Under the pieces are notes generated by a model that was given only the letters and a program-made list of their open reading frames with translations, was not told the DNA's origin and did not search any database. 64,000 bases of DNA from Cupriavidus numazuensis (GTDB lineage Bacteria > Pseudomonadota > Gammaproteobacteria > Burkholderiales > Burkholderiaceae), in contig NZ_CAJPVI010000025.1 in NCBI RefSeq assembly GCF_905397435.1, positions 1 through 64,000 on the forward strand. The letters are read 5' to 3'. Below are positions 1 through 9,375 of the stretch, one piece after another. A program made the position numbers and the translations under genes. Position 1 is the first letter of the stretch. Every line of letters starts with the position of its first letter.

Positions 1-116
1 CGATAAAAATTCGCCCCTTTGGGGCAACCAAAACGCGTTTTTGGTTACTTTTGTCGCTCGGACAAAAGTGACTCGCCGGCTACGCCGGCGAAACAGCGGC
101 GCCCGCCAAGAACGAT
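1..116. repeat. Right end of a dispersed mosaic repeat element (partial copy)
   Basis: The first 116 bases match 38729-38844 almost base for base. They hold an AT-rich block with a GCCCC-TTT-GGGGC hairpin, a hairpin with arms ACTTTTGTC/GACAAAAGT around a GCTCG loop, and one 45-bp module (about 75-116) reading GCCGGCTACGCCGGCG then AAACAGCGGCGCCCGCC. The rest of the copy lies upstream of the window. It is non-coding and abuts the icd terminator. Confidence 0.85.
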
Positions 117-142
117 CCCCCGGCAATTCGGCGATGAACCAA

Positions 143-181
143 TAAAAAACCGGAGGCGGCATCATCAATGCCAACCTCCGG
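143..181 (-). terminator. Rho-independent terminator of icd
   Basis: On the minus strand an interrupted stem (CCGGAGG...GGCAT paired with ATGCC...CCTCCGG) is followed by six T residues (complement of A144-A149). It lies about 50 bases past the icd stop and is the most classical terminator in the window. Confidence 0.85.
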
Positions 182-229
182 CTTCAGGCAGGCGCCAGCT
201 GGCGCCCGCGGCAGAACGAATTGCCTGTC

Positions 230-2473
<2,244 letters not shown>

Positions 2474-2841
2474 TGCTTGCCTCTGGATCGGGGGGATGTC
2501 AAAGAATAGAACGACAAATGGAACCACGCGCCGGCGGCTGGGACCATTCAGCCACCGGCAAACACCGAATTTTGCCTGACTTTGCTTTCGGGCGGCTGAC
2601 TTCCACCGCATTTCTTGCGCGGACATCGCCAGTTCGCCCAATTTTGGTGCGAAAATCGGGTGACAAGCCGGTCACATCCCTCACGTGGCGAAAAATTTGC
2701 GGATCGGCATTGCGGATGACGGAATATTTGGCCCGTGGCACGCGTTTACCCGTAGAGCTGCCCGGCAATTCGTGCGCGAGCAGCCTATCCTGAGGTCGTA
2801 GGCATGGGCGCCGCGGCCCAGGCTGACACTGGAGAAAGGTC
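2474..2841. other. Intergenic region between divergent icd and lipoprotein gene
   Basis: A 368-base divergent spacer that should hold the promoters of icd and of the lipoprotein gene. No convincing palindrome, promoter match or small gene was found; overlapping open frames here have no recognisable start site or composition. Confidence 0.5.
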
Positions 2842-3357
2842 ATGCAAATACGAACTGGCGGGTGGCTGGCGGCCGCCGCCCTCGTGCTGAGTGCGTGCGC
2901 AACGCTGCAGCCGGTCGAAACCGCGCAGAAGATGATCGGCAGCCCGGAATCGAGCGTGCGCGATGCCTTCGGCAAGCCTACCGAGACCTACCCGCTCAGT
3001 GACGGCACCAGCCGCTGGATCTACTCCAAGCAGCCGCTTGGCTTCGCCGTCTACGCCGCTGATTTCGATGCGGCCGGCAAGCTGACCAAATTCCGGCAGA
3101 TGCTGACCGAGGAAGAAATCTATACCGCGCGCCCCGGCGTCTGGACCAAGCGCGACGTGGCCGAGCGCTTCGGCATGCCACGCGAGCCGGTGCAGTACTA
3201 CCCGCTGATGAAGCGTGAGGCCTGGTCATACCGGCTATACGTCGCCGGCTACCAGCCCGCGCATTTCAGTGCCTATTTTGACGATCGCGGCGTGCTGGAC
3301 CGCACCATGATCATCGTCGACCCGCTCGGCGGCGACGATCGCAGCAGCAGCAAATAG
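2842..3357 (+). CDS. Predicted outer-membrane lipoprotein, SmpA/OmlA-like
   Basis: 171 residues with a short hydrophobic signal and lipobox LSAC (predicted lipidated Cys19). The mature part repeats a pattern of G-x-P-x(n)-VRDAFGKPTETYP-type segments (about residues 32-50 and again near 110-125), which resembles the small SmpA/OmlA/BamE-like fold carried by many proteobacterial lipoproteins. A GGAGAAAGGT ribosome site precedes the ATG. It stands alone, divergent from icd and convergent with the zinc-ribbon gene. Precise function unknown; the lipoprotein call is firm, the family assignment is inference. Confidence 0.8.
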   Translation: MQIRTGGWLAAAALVLSACATLQPVETAQKMIGSPESSVRDAFGKPTETYPLSDGTSRWIYSKQPLGFAVYAADFDAAGKLTKFRQMLTEEEIYTARPGVWTKRDVAERFGMPREPVQYYPLMKREAWSYRLYVAGYQPAHFSAYFDDRGVLDRTMIIVDPLGGDDRSSSK

Positions 3358-3401
3358 CAGGCGGACGCCTGTCTTCCGGCGCCCCGGTCAGGCGGCGCCG
3401 G
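3358..3401. terminator. Hairpin cluster between convergent genes
   Basis: CAGGCG-GA-CGCCTG (3358-3371) and CCGGCGCC-N10-GGCGCCGG (3376-3401) lie between the lipoprotein and zinc-ribbon genes and overlap the end of the latter. There is no T-tract, so the termination role is inferred. Confidence 0.4.
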
Positions 3402-3606
3402 GAATGTCATCGCCCAGTACCCACCGGTCCGGCGCATCTTGATGCGCGGCAGTGAGCAGGATGGCGTGACCACAGTCTTCGCACCGGTAGGCAAAGGCGT
3501 GGTGCCCTGTGGCAGTGTGGACCTGGCCGCGCTTGACCAGTCGTGCATGCGGCGGGACATGGCCGGGCCGGTCGATCTGTGCCAGGCAAAGATCGCATAA
3601 GGACAT
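3388..3606 (-). CDS. Small zinc-ribbon protein
   Basis: 72 residues from ATG at 3606, which has a GGAG site about eight bases upstream. Two CxxC pairs (CDLC near residue 4 and CEDC near residue 46) would bind one zinc in a rubredoxin-like or zinc-ribbon fold. No enzyme signature is visible. A PhoB-type promoter lies about 280 bases upstream on the same strand, so this gene may be phosphate-regulated. Function unknown. Confidence 0.65.
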   Translation of the reverse strand: MSLCDLCLAQIDRPGHVPPHARLVKRGQVHTATGHHAFAYRCEDCGHAILLTAAHQDAPDRWVLGDDIPGAA

Positions 3607-3689
3607 CGCTGACTCCGAAGAAGCGTTCAGTCGACCAAGGAAATGCTGCTCTGCAGCATTTTTAGTATAGCGGCGATGGGCCGATGCCG

Positions 3690-3851
3690 TCATGACAAAT
3701 CCGGTGTGCCCCCTCGAGCGAGCAGAACATCACTTTCCTGTTGTACGCCCGTCGCGACCGACCGCTTGCCCGTGTGTGCCGCTTTAGCAATGTCCCCGTA
3801 TTTCCATTGGTGTAAATACGAACATTTCACAGCGGGATTCAGTAATTCCAT
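3690..3851 (-). CDS. Possible 53-residue small protein downstream of a Pho-box promoter
   Basis: An open frame beginning MELLNPAVKC and ending GTPDLS. A purine-rich AAGGAGGA lies 11-12 bases upstream of the ATG, somewhat far for a ribosome site, and the predicted transcription start falls within or just before it. No family resemblance was recognised. It could equally be the leader of the zinc-ribbon transcript or a non-coding RNA. Confidence 0.25.
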   Translation of the reverse strand: MELLNPAVKCSYLHQWKYGDIAKAAHTGKRSVATGVQQESDVLLARGGTPDLS

Positions 3852-3872
3852 AAATAATTCCGTCCTCCTTCC

Positions 3873-3927
3873 TTAATAGATTTCGCATTGACAGGAAATC
3901 GACAGGGAAATGACAGCCAATCGACAG
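3873..3927 (-). promoter_or_regulatory. Double Pho box and -10 element
   Basis: GACAG occurs at 3890, 3901, 3912 and 3923, an exact 11-bp period. On the minus strand this reads as four CTGTC half sites, that is two overlapping PhoB boxes (family consensus CTGTCAT-N4-CTGTCAY). A TATTAA at 3878-3873 lies at about the spacing expected for the -10 of a PhoB-activated promoter, so transcription should run toward 3851 and the zinc-ribbon gene. Confidence 0.7.
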
Positions 3928-4306
3928 CGCAGGCATGAAAAATCCACGTCGGGTCGGCGAAAGGATATTTTCCGCATCACTTATTAAATTTCTTTAAAAG
4001 CTGGTCGATAGCCCTTTCGTCCTTCGGCGATATGAACGTTGTTGCGCAATATCAGCAGCTTCAGGCACAAGATGCCGAAAAATGGAGACATTAGGACAAT
4101 TTGCCTCAACGAATTGCATTGGGGTAAATATCTACGATGTCCTATTTCATGTCCCGTTGAGATAACAATACGTCTGATATACCTTTAGCGTCATTTCGAG
4201 AATCCACCAGTTTAGGCAACTCAAGCCAGGGATGGCATGCGCTGCCTGCAGTGGTATTGCCGGCGGCTATGCCGGCATCGGCTTGACGCCCTCGGATAAC
4301 CAAAAA
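3928..4306. other. AT-richer intergenic region upstream of the GntR gene
   Basis: About 380 bases of lower GC than the surroundings. A weak sigma-70-like pair, TTGCCT (4101-4106) and TAAATA (4125-4130) with an 18-base spacer, could serve the GntR gene. No clear operator palindrome or gene is visible. Confidence 0.35.
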
Positions 4307-5095
4307 ATGATTATGGACAGCCCTCGTTCGCCTATGCCCCGTTACCACCAGATCTATGTGGCGTTGCGCCACCAGATCGTCAGCGGGGTCTATGACAGAT
4401 CCGGCCTTCCGCCCGAACTCAGGTTGATGGAGCAATACCAGGTGGCACGGGTGACCGTGCGCCGCGCCATCATCGAACTGGTCAGGGAGGGGATGGTCTA
4501 CCGGCGCCCAGGCCAGGGCACCTTCGTGAAGCTCGATCACCCGAGCCGCGCGGAAAGCCAGCCCAGGATTCAAGGCCTGCTGGACAACCTGATCGCCTCG
4601 GCCGAGCAGACGTCCGTGCGCCTGATCGAGTACGGAGTGCAGCCGTGCCCGCCCGACGCCGCGGCAGGGCTTTCAATGGCCGAGGGGCAGCATGCCTTGC
4701 GCGTCGTGCGCCTGCGCAGTCATCAGGGCAAGCCGGTATCGCTGATCACGACCTATCTGCCGACTCACTTGTCACCGTTGCTGACACCGCTCGACCTCGA
4801 ACAGCAGCCCATGCTGTCGCTGCTGGAAAAAGGCGGCATACGGATCGGCGCGGCCGAGCAGTCGGTGTCGAGCTGTCCCGCGGATGCCGTGGTGGCGCCA
4901 TTGCTGGACGAGCCCGTAGGGTCCGCGCTGCTGTCAGTGGTGCGCGTGGTGCGCGATGTCGACGGCTATCCCGTCCAGTGGCTTCATGGCCTGTACCGGC
5001 CGCATTGCTATGACTACCGCATGGCACTCACGCGCGCGGGGGAGGCAACCACCCGCGTCTGGCTGGCCAGCGACATCACGACCGGCCTGCGGTGA
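4307..5095 (+). CDS. GntR/HutC-family transcriptional regulator
   Basis: About 262 residues from ATG 4307 (MIMDSPRSPMPRYHQIY). An N-terminal winged helix-turn-helix (ELRLMEQYQVARVTVRRAI, then GMVYRRPGQGTFV) is followed by a UTRA ligand-binding domain of the HutC group. The frame is open back to 4232, but the DNA-binding domain starts only after 4337, so the exact start is uncertain. The stop overlaps the GTG/TGA junction of the next frame, making it the first gene of a coupled operon. It probably senses a small metabolite handled by the downstream enzymes; the ligand is unknown. Confidence 0.88.
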   Translation: MIMDSPRSPMPRYHQIYVALRHQIVSGVYDRSGLPPELRLMEQYQVARVTVRRAIIELVREGMVYRRPGQGTFVKLDHPSRAESQPRIQGLLDNLIASAEQTSVRLIEYGVQPCPPDAAAGLSMAEGQHALRVVRLRSHQGKPVSLITTYLPTHLSPLLTPLDLEQQPMLSLLEKGGIRIGAAEQSVSSCPADAVVAPLLDEPVGSALLSVVRVVRDVDGYPVQWLHGLYRPHCYDYRMALTRAGEATTRVWLASDITTGLR

Positions 5096-5124
5096 CCGTT
5101 TCCGGGGCAGAAGGGGGCGCACAG

Positions 5125-5574
5125 ATGAGCATTGAACACTCGACGCCGTGCACCGGCCGCACCGGCCACGTCGGCCGCACCGCGGGCATCCATGCCGCGA
5201 GCGGCGCCGCTCCCGGCAAGCCGCCGCGCGCCGTGCCCCGATTTTTCGCTTTCCTGTTTGCCGGCAAGGCCGGCTGCCAGAGTTGCACCTTTGTGTCTGC
5301 CGCCGCGAGATTGTTCTTCGGGGAACGGCGGCACTTGTTGCGTTACGGGGCCCGCCGGTTAGCGGGGCGCAACCGCAAAGGTGGAGCGCAAGTGCCGCGC
5401 ATTGAGGGAGTGCGCGGCCAATTGGCGGCCATTGCCGTGCTCGCCGCATTCGCGGCGGCAGCCGGCGTTTTTTATACGTTGTCCTGGCCCGGTGCCGATC
5501 CGGGTCATCCTTGCGGGCCTGCCTGGTGCCTCGTGGAAATGCCCAACGGCGAAGCTGTCGGGAGCCGGGCATGA
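5125..5574 (+). CDS. Small membrane protein of unknown function
   Basis: About 149 residues from ATG 5125, which has an AAGGGGG site; a GTG at 5092 overlapping the regulator's stop is an alternative. The N-terminal half is basic and low in structure. One strongly hydrophobic stretch near residues 105-130 (GQLAAIAVLAAFAAAAGVF) predicts a single transmembrane helix, followed by a short Cys-containing tail (PCGPAWC). The stop codon lies inside the start of the ABC gene (ATGA), which supports it being translated. No homologue recognised; it could anchor the following ATPase. Confidence 0.45.
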   Translation: MSIEHSTPCTGRTGHVGRTAGIHAASGAAPGKPPRAVPRFFAFLFAGKAGCQSCTFVSAAARLFFGERRHLLRYGARRLAGRNRKGGAQVPRIEGVRGQLAAIAVLAAFAAAAGVFYTLSWPGADPGHPCGPAWCLVEMPNGEAVGSRA

Positions 5575-6488
5575 AGCCGGACATCATGCTGACGGCCCAT
5601 GGCCTGAGCTTCCGGCCTGGCGGCCATGCCGTGCTGGGTAATGTCTGTATGAATCTCGTCCGCGGGCATGTCACTGCGCTGGTAGGCCCGACTGGAGCGG
5701 GCAAATCGGCACTGCTGGGCATCCTGTCGGGACACCTGGCGCCGTGCTCAGGCACCGTGGAACTGGACGGCCACCAGATCAGCGGCCTGACCCCGCATGT
5801 GGTAAACCGGCTCGGCATATGGAGAGTCGGCCCGGCGGTGCCGAAGCCCGACGTGCGGACCGTGCGCGAGCGCATTGCCAGCGCGGCGCAGTGGCACGTG
5901 CGCGGACATCATGTGGCACTCGCCCAGGCAGACGAAGTGGCGCGGCGCCTTGGCCTGGAACCCCATCTGCATAAGGCGGCGAACTGCCTGGCACCGGCCG
6001 CGCGCAGGCGGCTGGCACTGGCTTGCGCGCTGGCGGCCCGGCCCCGATTGCTGCTGCTCGACGGCTTGCTGGAAGGTCTGGACGCGCGGGACAGGGCGGC
6101 CATGGCGTCTGTCATCCGCGGCCTGTGCGGGGACGGCGTGACGGTGCTGATGGCAGAGCGTTTCGCGCCGGCGGTCTCGAAGCTGGCCCATGACGTGGTG
6201 GTGCTTGCCAGCGGCACCCTGGTCGCAAGCGGTTCCGCGGACATATTGCGCGACCCCGACATTGCCCGCGCCTGCACGGGGCAAGGCGATGCCGCGGCGG
6301 CGCAGGTGCCGTGCAAATCGCCGCAGCATATATCCCGACGCAGATCCCCGCCGTATTCCTGCCACACGTCTGCGGAGCCCGCCGCGACAAAGCCGCAGTA
6401 CCACCGCGACACCCCCGTGGGCCCTCCTGCCGCGGGTGAAATCACGTCATCGACGGAATTAGCATCTTCAACGCGGAACGACTTCTGA
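5571..6488 (+). CDS. LivG/BraF-like ABC ATPase with degenerate catalytic motifs
   Basis: 305 residues, an ABC nucleotide-binding domain closest in outline to branched-chain amino-acid transporter ATPases. Walker A is intact (GPTGAGKSA, residues 39-47) and Walker B retains LLLLD (160-164). The catalytic glutamate is Gly165, the signature reads LAPAARRR (140-147) instead of LSGGQ-like, the Q-loop glutamine is missing, and the switch-histidine region reads MAERFAP. About 60 extra, probably disordered, residues end the protein. It is coupled upstream by ATGA and its stop shares one base with the next ATG. No permease or binding protein of this type is adjacent, so a regulatory or ATP-sensing role is as likely as transport. 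Confidence 0.8.
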   Translation: MKPDIMLTAHGLSFRPGGHAVLGNVCMNLVRGHVTALVGPTGAGKSALLGILSGHLAPCSGTVELDGHQISGLTPHVVNRLGIWRVGPAVPKPDVRTVRERIASAAQWHVRGHHVALAQADEVARRLGLEPHLHKAANCLAPAARRRLALACALAARPRLLLLDGLLEGLDARDRAAMASVIRGLCGDGVTVLMAERFAPAVSKLAHDVVVLASGTLVASGSADILRDPDIARACTGQGDAAAAQVPCKSPQHISRRRSPPYSCHTSAEPAATKPQYHRDTPVGPPAAGEITSSTELASSTRNDF

Positions 6489-7456
6489 TGTCCCTGGATG
6501 TGAATACCTTGCAATACCCGAAGCGCGATTCGGACATTGAGCACGACCGTTACGCATGGTCCCGGCTAGCCGAACGGCGCCCGGTCGCGTGGCCTGGCGG
6601 CAAGCACCTTGCCGTGTGGGTCAACGTCAGCCTCCAGTGGCTTCCTCTTCATGCCGGGGACGACCTGGCCGACGCGACCGCGCACCCGGCCATCCTGTCT
6701 CCGGACCTGCGCCATTACACGTTGCGCGACTACGGCAACCGGATCGGCATCTACCGGCTCCTGCAGGCGTTCGACCGCTATGGCGTGCGGCCAACCTTCG
6801 CGTGCAACGCGCGCCTGGCGCAGCAATACCCGGCGCTGATGCAGGAAATCGTCGCGCGCGGCAGCGAGATCATCGGCCATTCGTGGCACATGGACATGCC
6901 CCGCCCGGAGGGCCCGGACCAGGCGGTCGGGCTGCCGGAAGACAGCGACGAGCGCGCGCAGACCGCGGCGTCGCTCAATGCGCTGCGCCGCGTGAGCGGG
7001 CGCGATATCCGCGGCTGGTTCGGGCCCGGCCACCTGCAAAGCGCGCATACGCCGGAGTTGCTGCGCGCACAGGGTATCGACTACTTCTGCGATGGCGGCA
7101 ATGAAGACATGCCGTACCGCTTTCACACCCGGCTTGGCGACCTGTGGTCAATGCCGCTGTCGAGCGAGCAGGAAGACCGATTCGTGCTGATGGAAAACTT
7201 CCATGCGGAGGGCGCCTGGCTCAGGCAGTTCGCGGACACCTGCGATCTGCTGCTTGACGAGGCACGCGAGCAGGGCGGTCGTATACTTTCGCTGTCATTG
7301 CATCCATGGGTGCTGGGGCAATCGCACCGCATCCGCTACCTGGAAGCGGCGCTGGAGTACGTGATGTCCCGCGAAGGGGTCTGGAGCGCCGGCGCCGGGG
7401 AGATCGTCCGGGCATTTGCGGCGCAGCAGCGCGGCACGGACGAGGCAGCACCATGA
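6488..7456 (+). CDS. Polysaccharide deacetylase-family (PuuE-like) hydrolase
   Basis: 322 residues. The segment GKHLAVWVNVSLQWLPL, the GIYRLLQAFDRYGVRPTFACN block and IIGHSWHMDM are characteristic of the cytosolic NodB-fold branch that includes PuuE-type amidohydrolases rather than secreted chitin or xylan deacetylases; no signal peptide is present. The late LSLHPWVLGQSHRI matches the family's second histidine motif. It likely hydrolyses a C-N bond in a small substrate. Its start overlaps the ABC stop by one base and its stop overlaps the next gene by four, so it is co-translated with two degenerate neighbours. Confidence 0.82.
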   Translation: MSLDVNTLQYPKRDSDIEHDRYAWSRLAERRPVAWPGGKHLAVWVNVSLQWLPLHAGDDLADATAHPAILSPDLRHYTLRDYGNRIGIYRLLQAFDRYGVRPTFACNARLAQQYPALMQEIVARGSEIIGHSWHMDMPRPEGPDQAVGLPEDSDERAQTAASLNALRRVSGRDIRGWFGPGHLQSAHTPELLRAQGIDYFCDGGNEDMPYRFHTRLGDLWSMPLSSEQEDRFVLMENFHAEGAWLRQFADTCDLLLDEAREQGGRILSLSLHPWVLGQSHRIRYLEAALEYVMSREGVWSAGAGEIVRAFAAQQRGTDEAAP

Positions 7457-8418
7457 CGGCAACGCGTTCGCCCGTCGGCGTGGTGGTCAGCGAAGCGGGG
7501 CTGTGCGACGGCCTGCAGTCGCTGCGCCAACGGCTGCCAGCTGCCGCCCGGCAGGCATGGATTGCCGCCGAAGCGGCCGCGGGCTTGCGTGATATCGAGA
7601 TTGGCTCGCTTGCCGCTTTCGGTGTGCTGCCGCAGATGGCCGACTTGTCGGAAGCGGTGGCACACGCGCTGGCGCTCCCGGGGCTGAGGGTTGCCGCCCG
7701 CGTGCCCAATTTCATGGGCGCCGAGCGCGCGCTTGCCACCGGCGTGCACCGGATCGCCTTGCCCGTCTTCGCCGACGAAGCCCACAGCCTGCGTCACATG
7801 AACCGCACCCATGCCCAGATGCTGCGCGAGGTGCGCCGGATCGCCCAGCGTATCGACGCCGTGCCGCGCCAGGCACGCCCGCGCCTGCAGGTGCGGCTGG
7901 AGATGGCATTCGGCTGCGCGCTGACCGGGCCCGCGGACGAAGCCGCCATTGCCGGCCTGGCCGAGACCCTCACGGCCGCCGGCGCCGAAGACATTGTCCT
8001 GTGCGATACGGCGGGCTGCGCCGATCCCCGGCAGGTGCGCCGGCTGACGCAGGCGGTCTGGCTGGCCATAGGCGTGCAGAGGGCGCCGGGCATCCACCTG
8101 CTCAATACGCGTGGACTGGGCCTGGCCAATGCGCTTGCAGCGGTCGAGGCGGGCATGACCGTCATCCATGCCTCGCTTGGCGGACTCGGCGGCAACGTGG
8201 TCACCGAAGACCTGGTGTTCATGCTGGAATCGATCGGCATCCATACCGGCATCGACCTCGACGCACTGATCGCCGCGCGCACGTGCGTGGCGCAGTACCT
8301 GCCTGGCGTGGTGCTGCAGGGCTGCACCCCCGTGGCCGGCCTGCCGGCGGGCTTCCGGGCGCCGCCTCCGGCGAGCGTAACGAAGCCTTGCCCTATGGCC
8401 TCCGAAGCACCAAAGTAG
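7453..8418 (+). CDS. HMG-CoA lyase-like TIM-barrel protein lacking key catalytic residues
   Basis: 321 residues with clear homology to hydroxymethylglutaryl-CoA lyases (for example GIHTGIDLDALIAA and TEDLVFML). Compared with the family, the RDGLQ motif is CDGLQ (Cys18 for the catalytic Arg), the metal motif HxHDT is HLLNT (residues 215-219, second metal His replaced by Leu), and the GGCPYA...GN loop carrying the active-site Cys is shortened to GGN (246-248). First His and loop Asn remain. It starts ATGA-coupled to the deacetylase gene. Either a non-catalytic paralogue or an enzyme with altered chemistry; a standard lyase activity is unlikely. Confidence 0.82.
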   Translation: MTATRSPVGVVVSEAGLCDGLQSLRQRLPAAARQAWIAAEAAAGLRDIEIGSLAAFGVLPQMADLSEAVAHALALPGLRVAARVPNFMGAERALATGVHRIALPVFADEAHSLRHMNRTHAQMLREVRRIAQRIDAVPRQARPRLQVRLEMAFGCALTGPADEAAIAGLAETLTAAGAEDIVLCDTAGCADPRQVRRLTQAVWLAIGVQRAPGIHLLNTRGLGLANALAAVEAGMTVIHASLGGLGGNVVTEDLVFMLESIGIHTGIDLDALIAARTCVAQYLPGVVLQGCTPVAGLPAGFRAPPPASVTKPCPMASEAPK

Positions 8419-8459
8419 AACGTGGGCCGGCGGGGCCGGTCAGCCACGGGAGACTGCTC

Positions 8460-9296
8460 ATGGGCAAAAAGAAACAGGAAAAGCACGGTACCAATGATGC
8501 CGGTGGGGATGCTGGCACTGACGCGAAGATGTCCGGCAAGCAGTACGAGGAAGCGCTGTACCACCTCCATGTCGAGCTGGTGAAGCTCCAGGAATGGGCC
8601 AAGGCCACCGGTGCCAAGGTCTGCGTGCTGTTCGAAGGCCGCGACGGCGCCGGCAAGGGCGGGGTGATCAAGGCCATGACCGAACGCGTGAGTCCGCGCG
8701 TGTTCCGCGTGGTGGCACTGCCCGCGCCAACCGAACGCGAAAAGAGCCAGATGTACGTGCAGCGCTATATCTCACACCTGCCTGCTGCCGGGGAAATCGT
8801 GATCTTCGACCGGAGCTGGTACAACCGCGCCGGCGTGGAACGTGTCATGGGGTTCTGCTCGGAGGAGCAGGTCGACGGCTTCCTGCGCGCGGTGCCGCTG
8901 GTCGAGCGCGCCATCATCCAGTCCGGCGTGCTGCTGCTGAAGTACTGGCTCGAAGTCAGCGAAGCGGAGCAGACCCGCAGACTGCAGGCGCGCATCACCG
9001 ACCAGCGCAAGACCTGGAAACTGACCGACATGGATCTCAAGTCGTATTCGCGCTGGTACGACTATTCCCGCGCGCGCGACGCCATGTTCGCGGCGTCGGA
9101 CACTGATGAATCCCCGTGGTTCATCGTTCATTCGGACGACAAGCGGCGCGCACGGCTGAACATCATCAGCCATATGCTCGACAAGATCCCGTACCAGGCG
9201 ATTTCGCGCAAGACACCCAAGCTGCCGGCCCGGCAGAAGCGGGGAAACTACAAGGAGTCGGACCATCCGTACCATCGCGTGCCCGAACGCTTCTAG
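8460..9296 (+). CDS. ppk2: Polyphosphate kinase 2 family protein
   Basis: 278 residues. The Walker A motif EGRDGAGKGG (about 59-68), the Walker B region IVIFDRSWYNRAG (113-125) and a lid with RITDQRKTWKLTDMD identify PPK2, which transfers phosphate between polyphosphate and nucleotides. The start is the ATG at 8460 behind a GGGAGA site; the frame is open further upstream but overlaps the previous gene. It lies 41 bases after the HMG-CoA-lyase-like gene and may share its transcript. A single PPK2 domain suggests NDP or NMP phosphorylation; the subclass was not settled. Confidence 0.93.
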   Translation: MGKKKQEKHGTNDAGGDAGTDAKMSGKQYEEALYHLHVELVKLQEWAKATGAKVCVLFEGRDGAGKGGVIKAMTERVSPRVFRVVALPAPTEREKSQMYVQRYISHLPAAGEIVIFDRSWYNRAGVERVMGFCSEEQVDGFLRAVPLVERAIIQSGVLLLKYWLEVSEAEQTRRLQARITDQRKTWKLTDMDLKSYSRWYDYSRARDAMFAASDTDESPWFIVHSDDKRRARLNIISHMLDKIPYQAISRKTPKLPARQKRGNYKESDHPYHRVPERF

Positions 9297-9375
9297 TTTC
9301 GCGTAGCCGCGCGGACAACGGCGGGGCCCCTCCGAACGTCATTGCTGTAGCTTGCGCGGCAGGCCGTGCTGTGGG

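Noticed and set aside
4142-4573. 143-codon minus-strand frame across the GntR start
   Set aside because: It overlaps the helix-turn-helix coding region of the regulator and has no motif.
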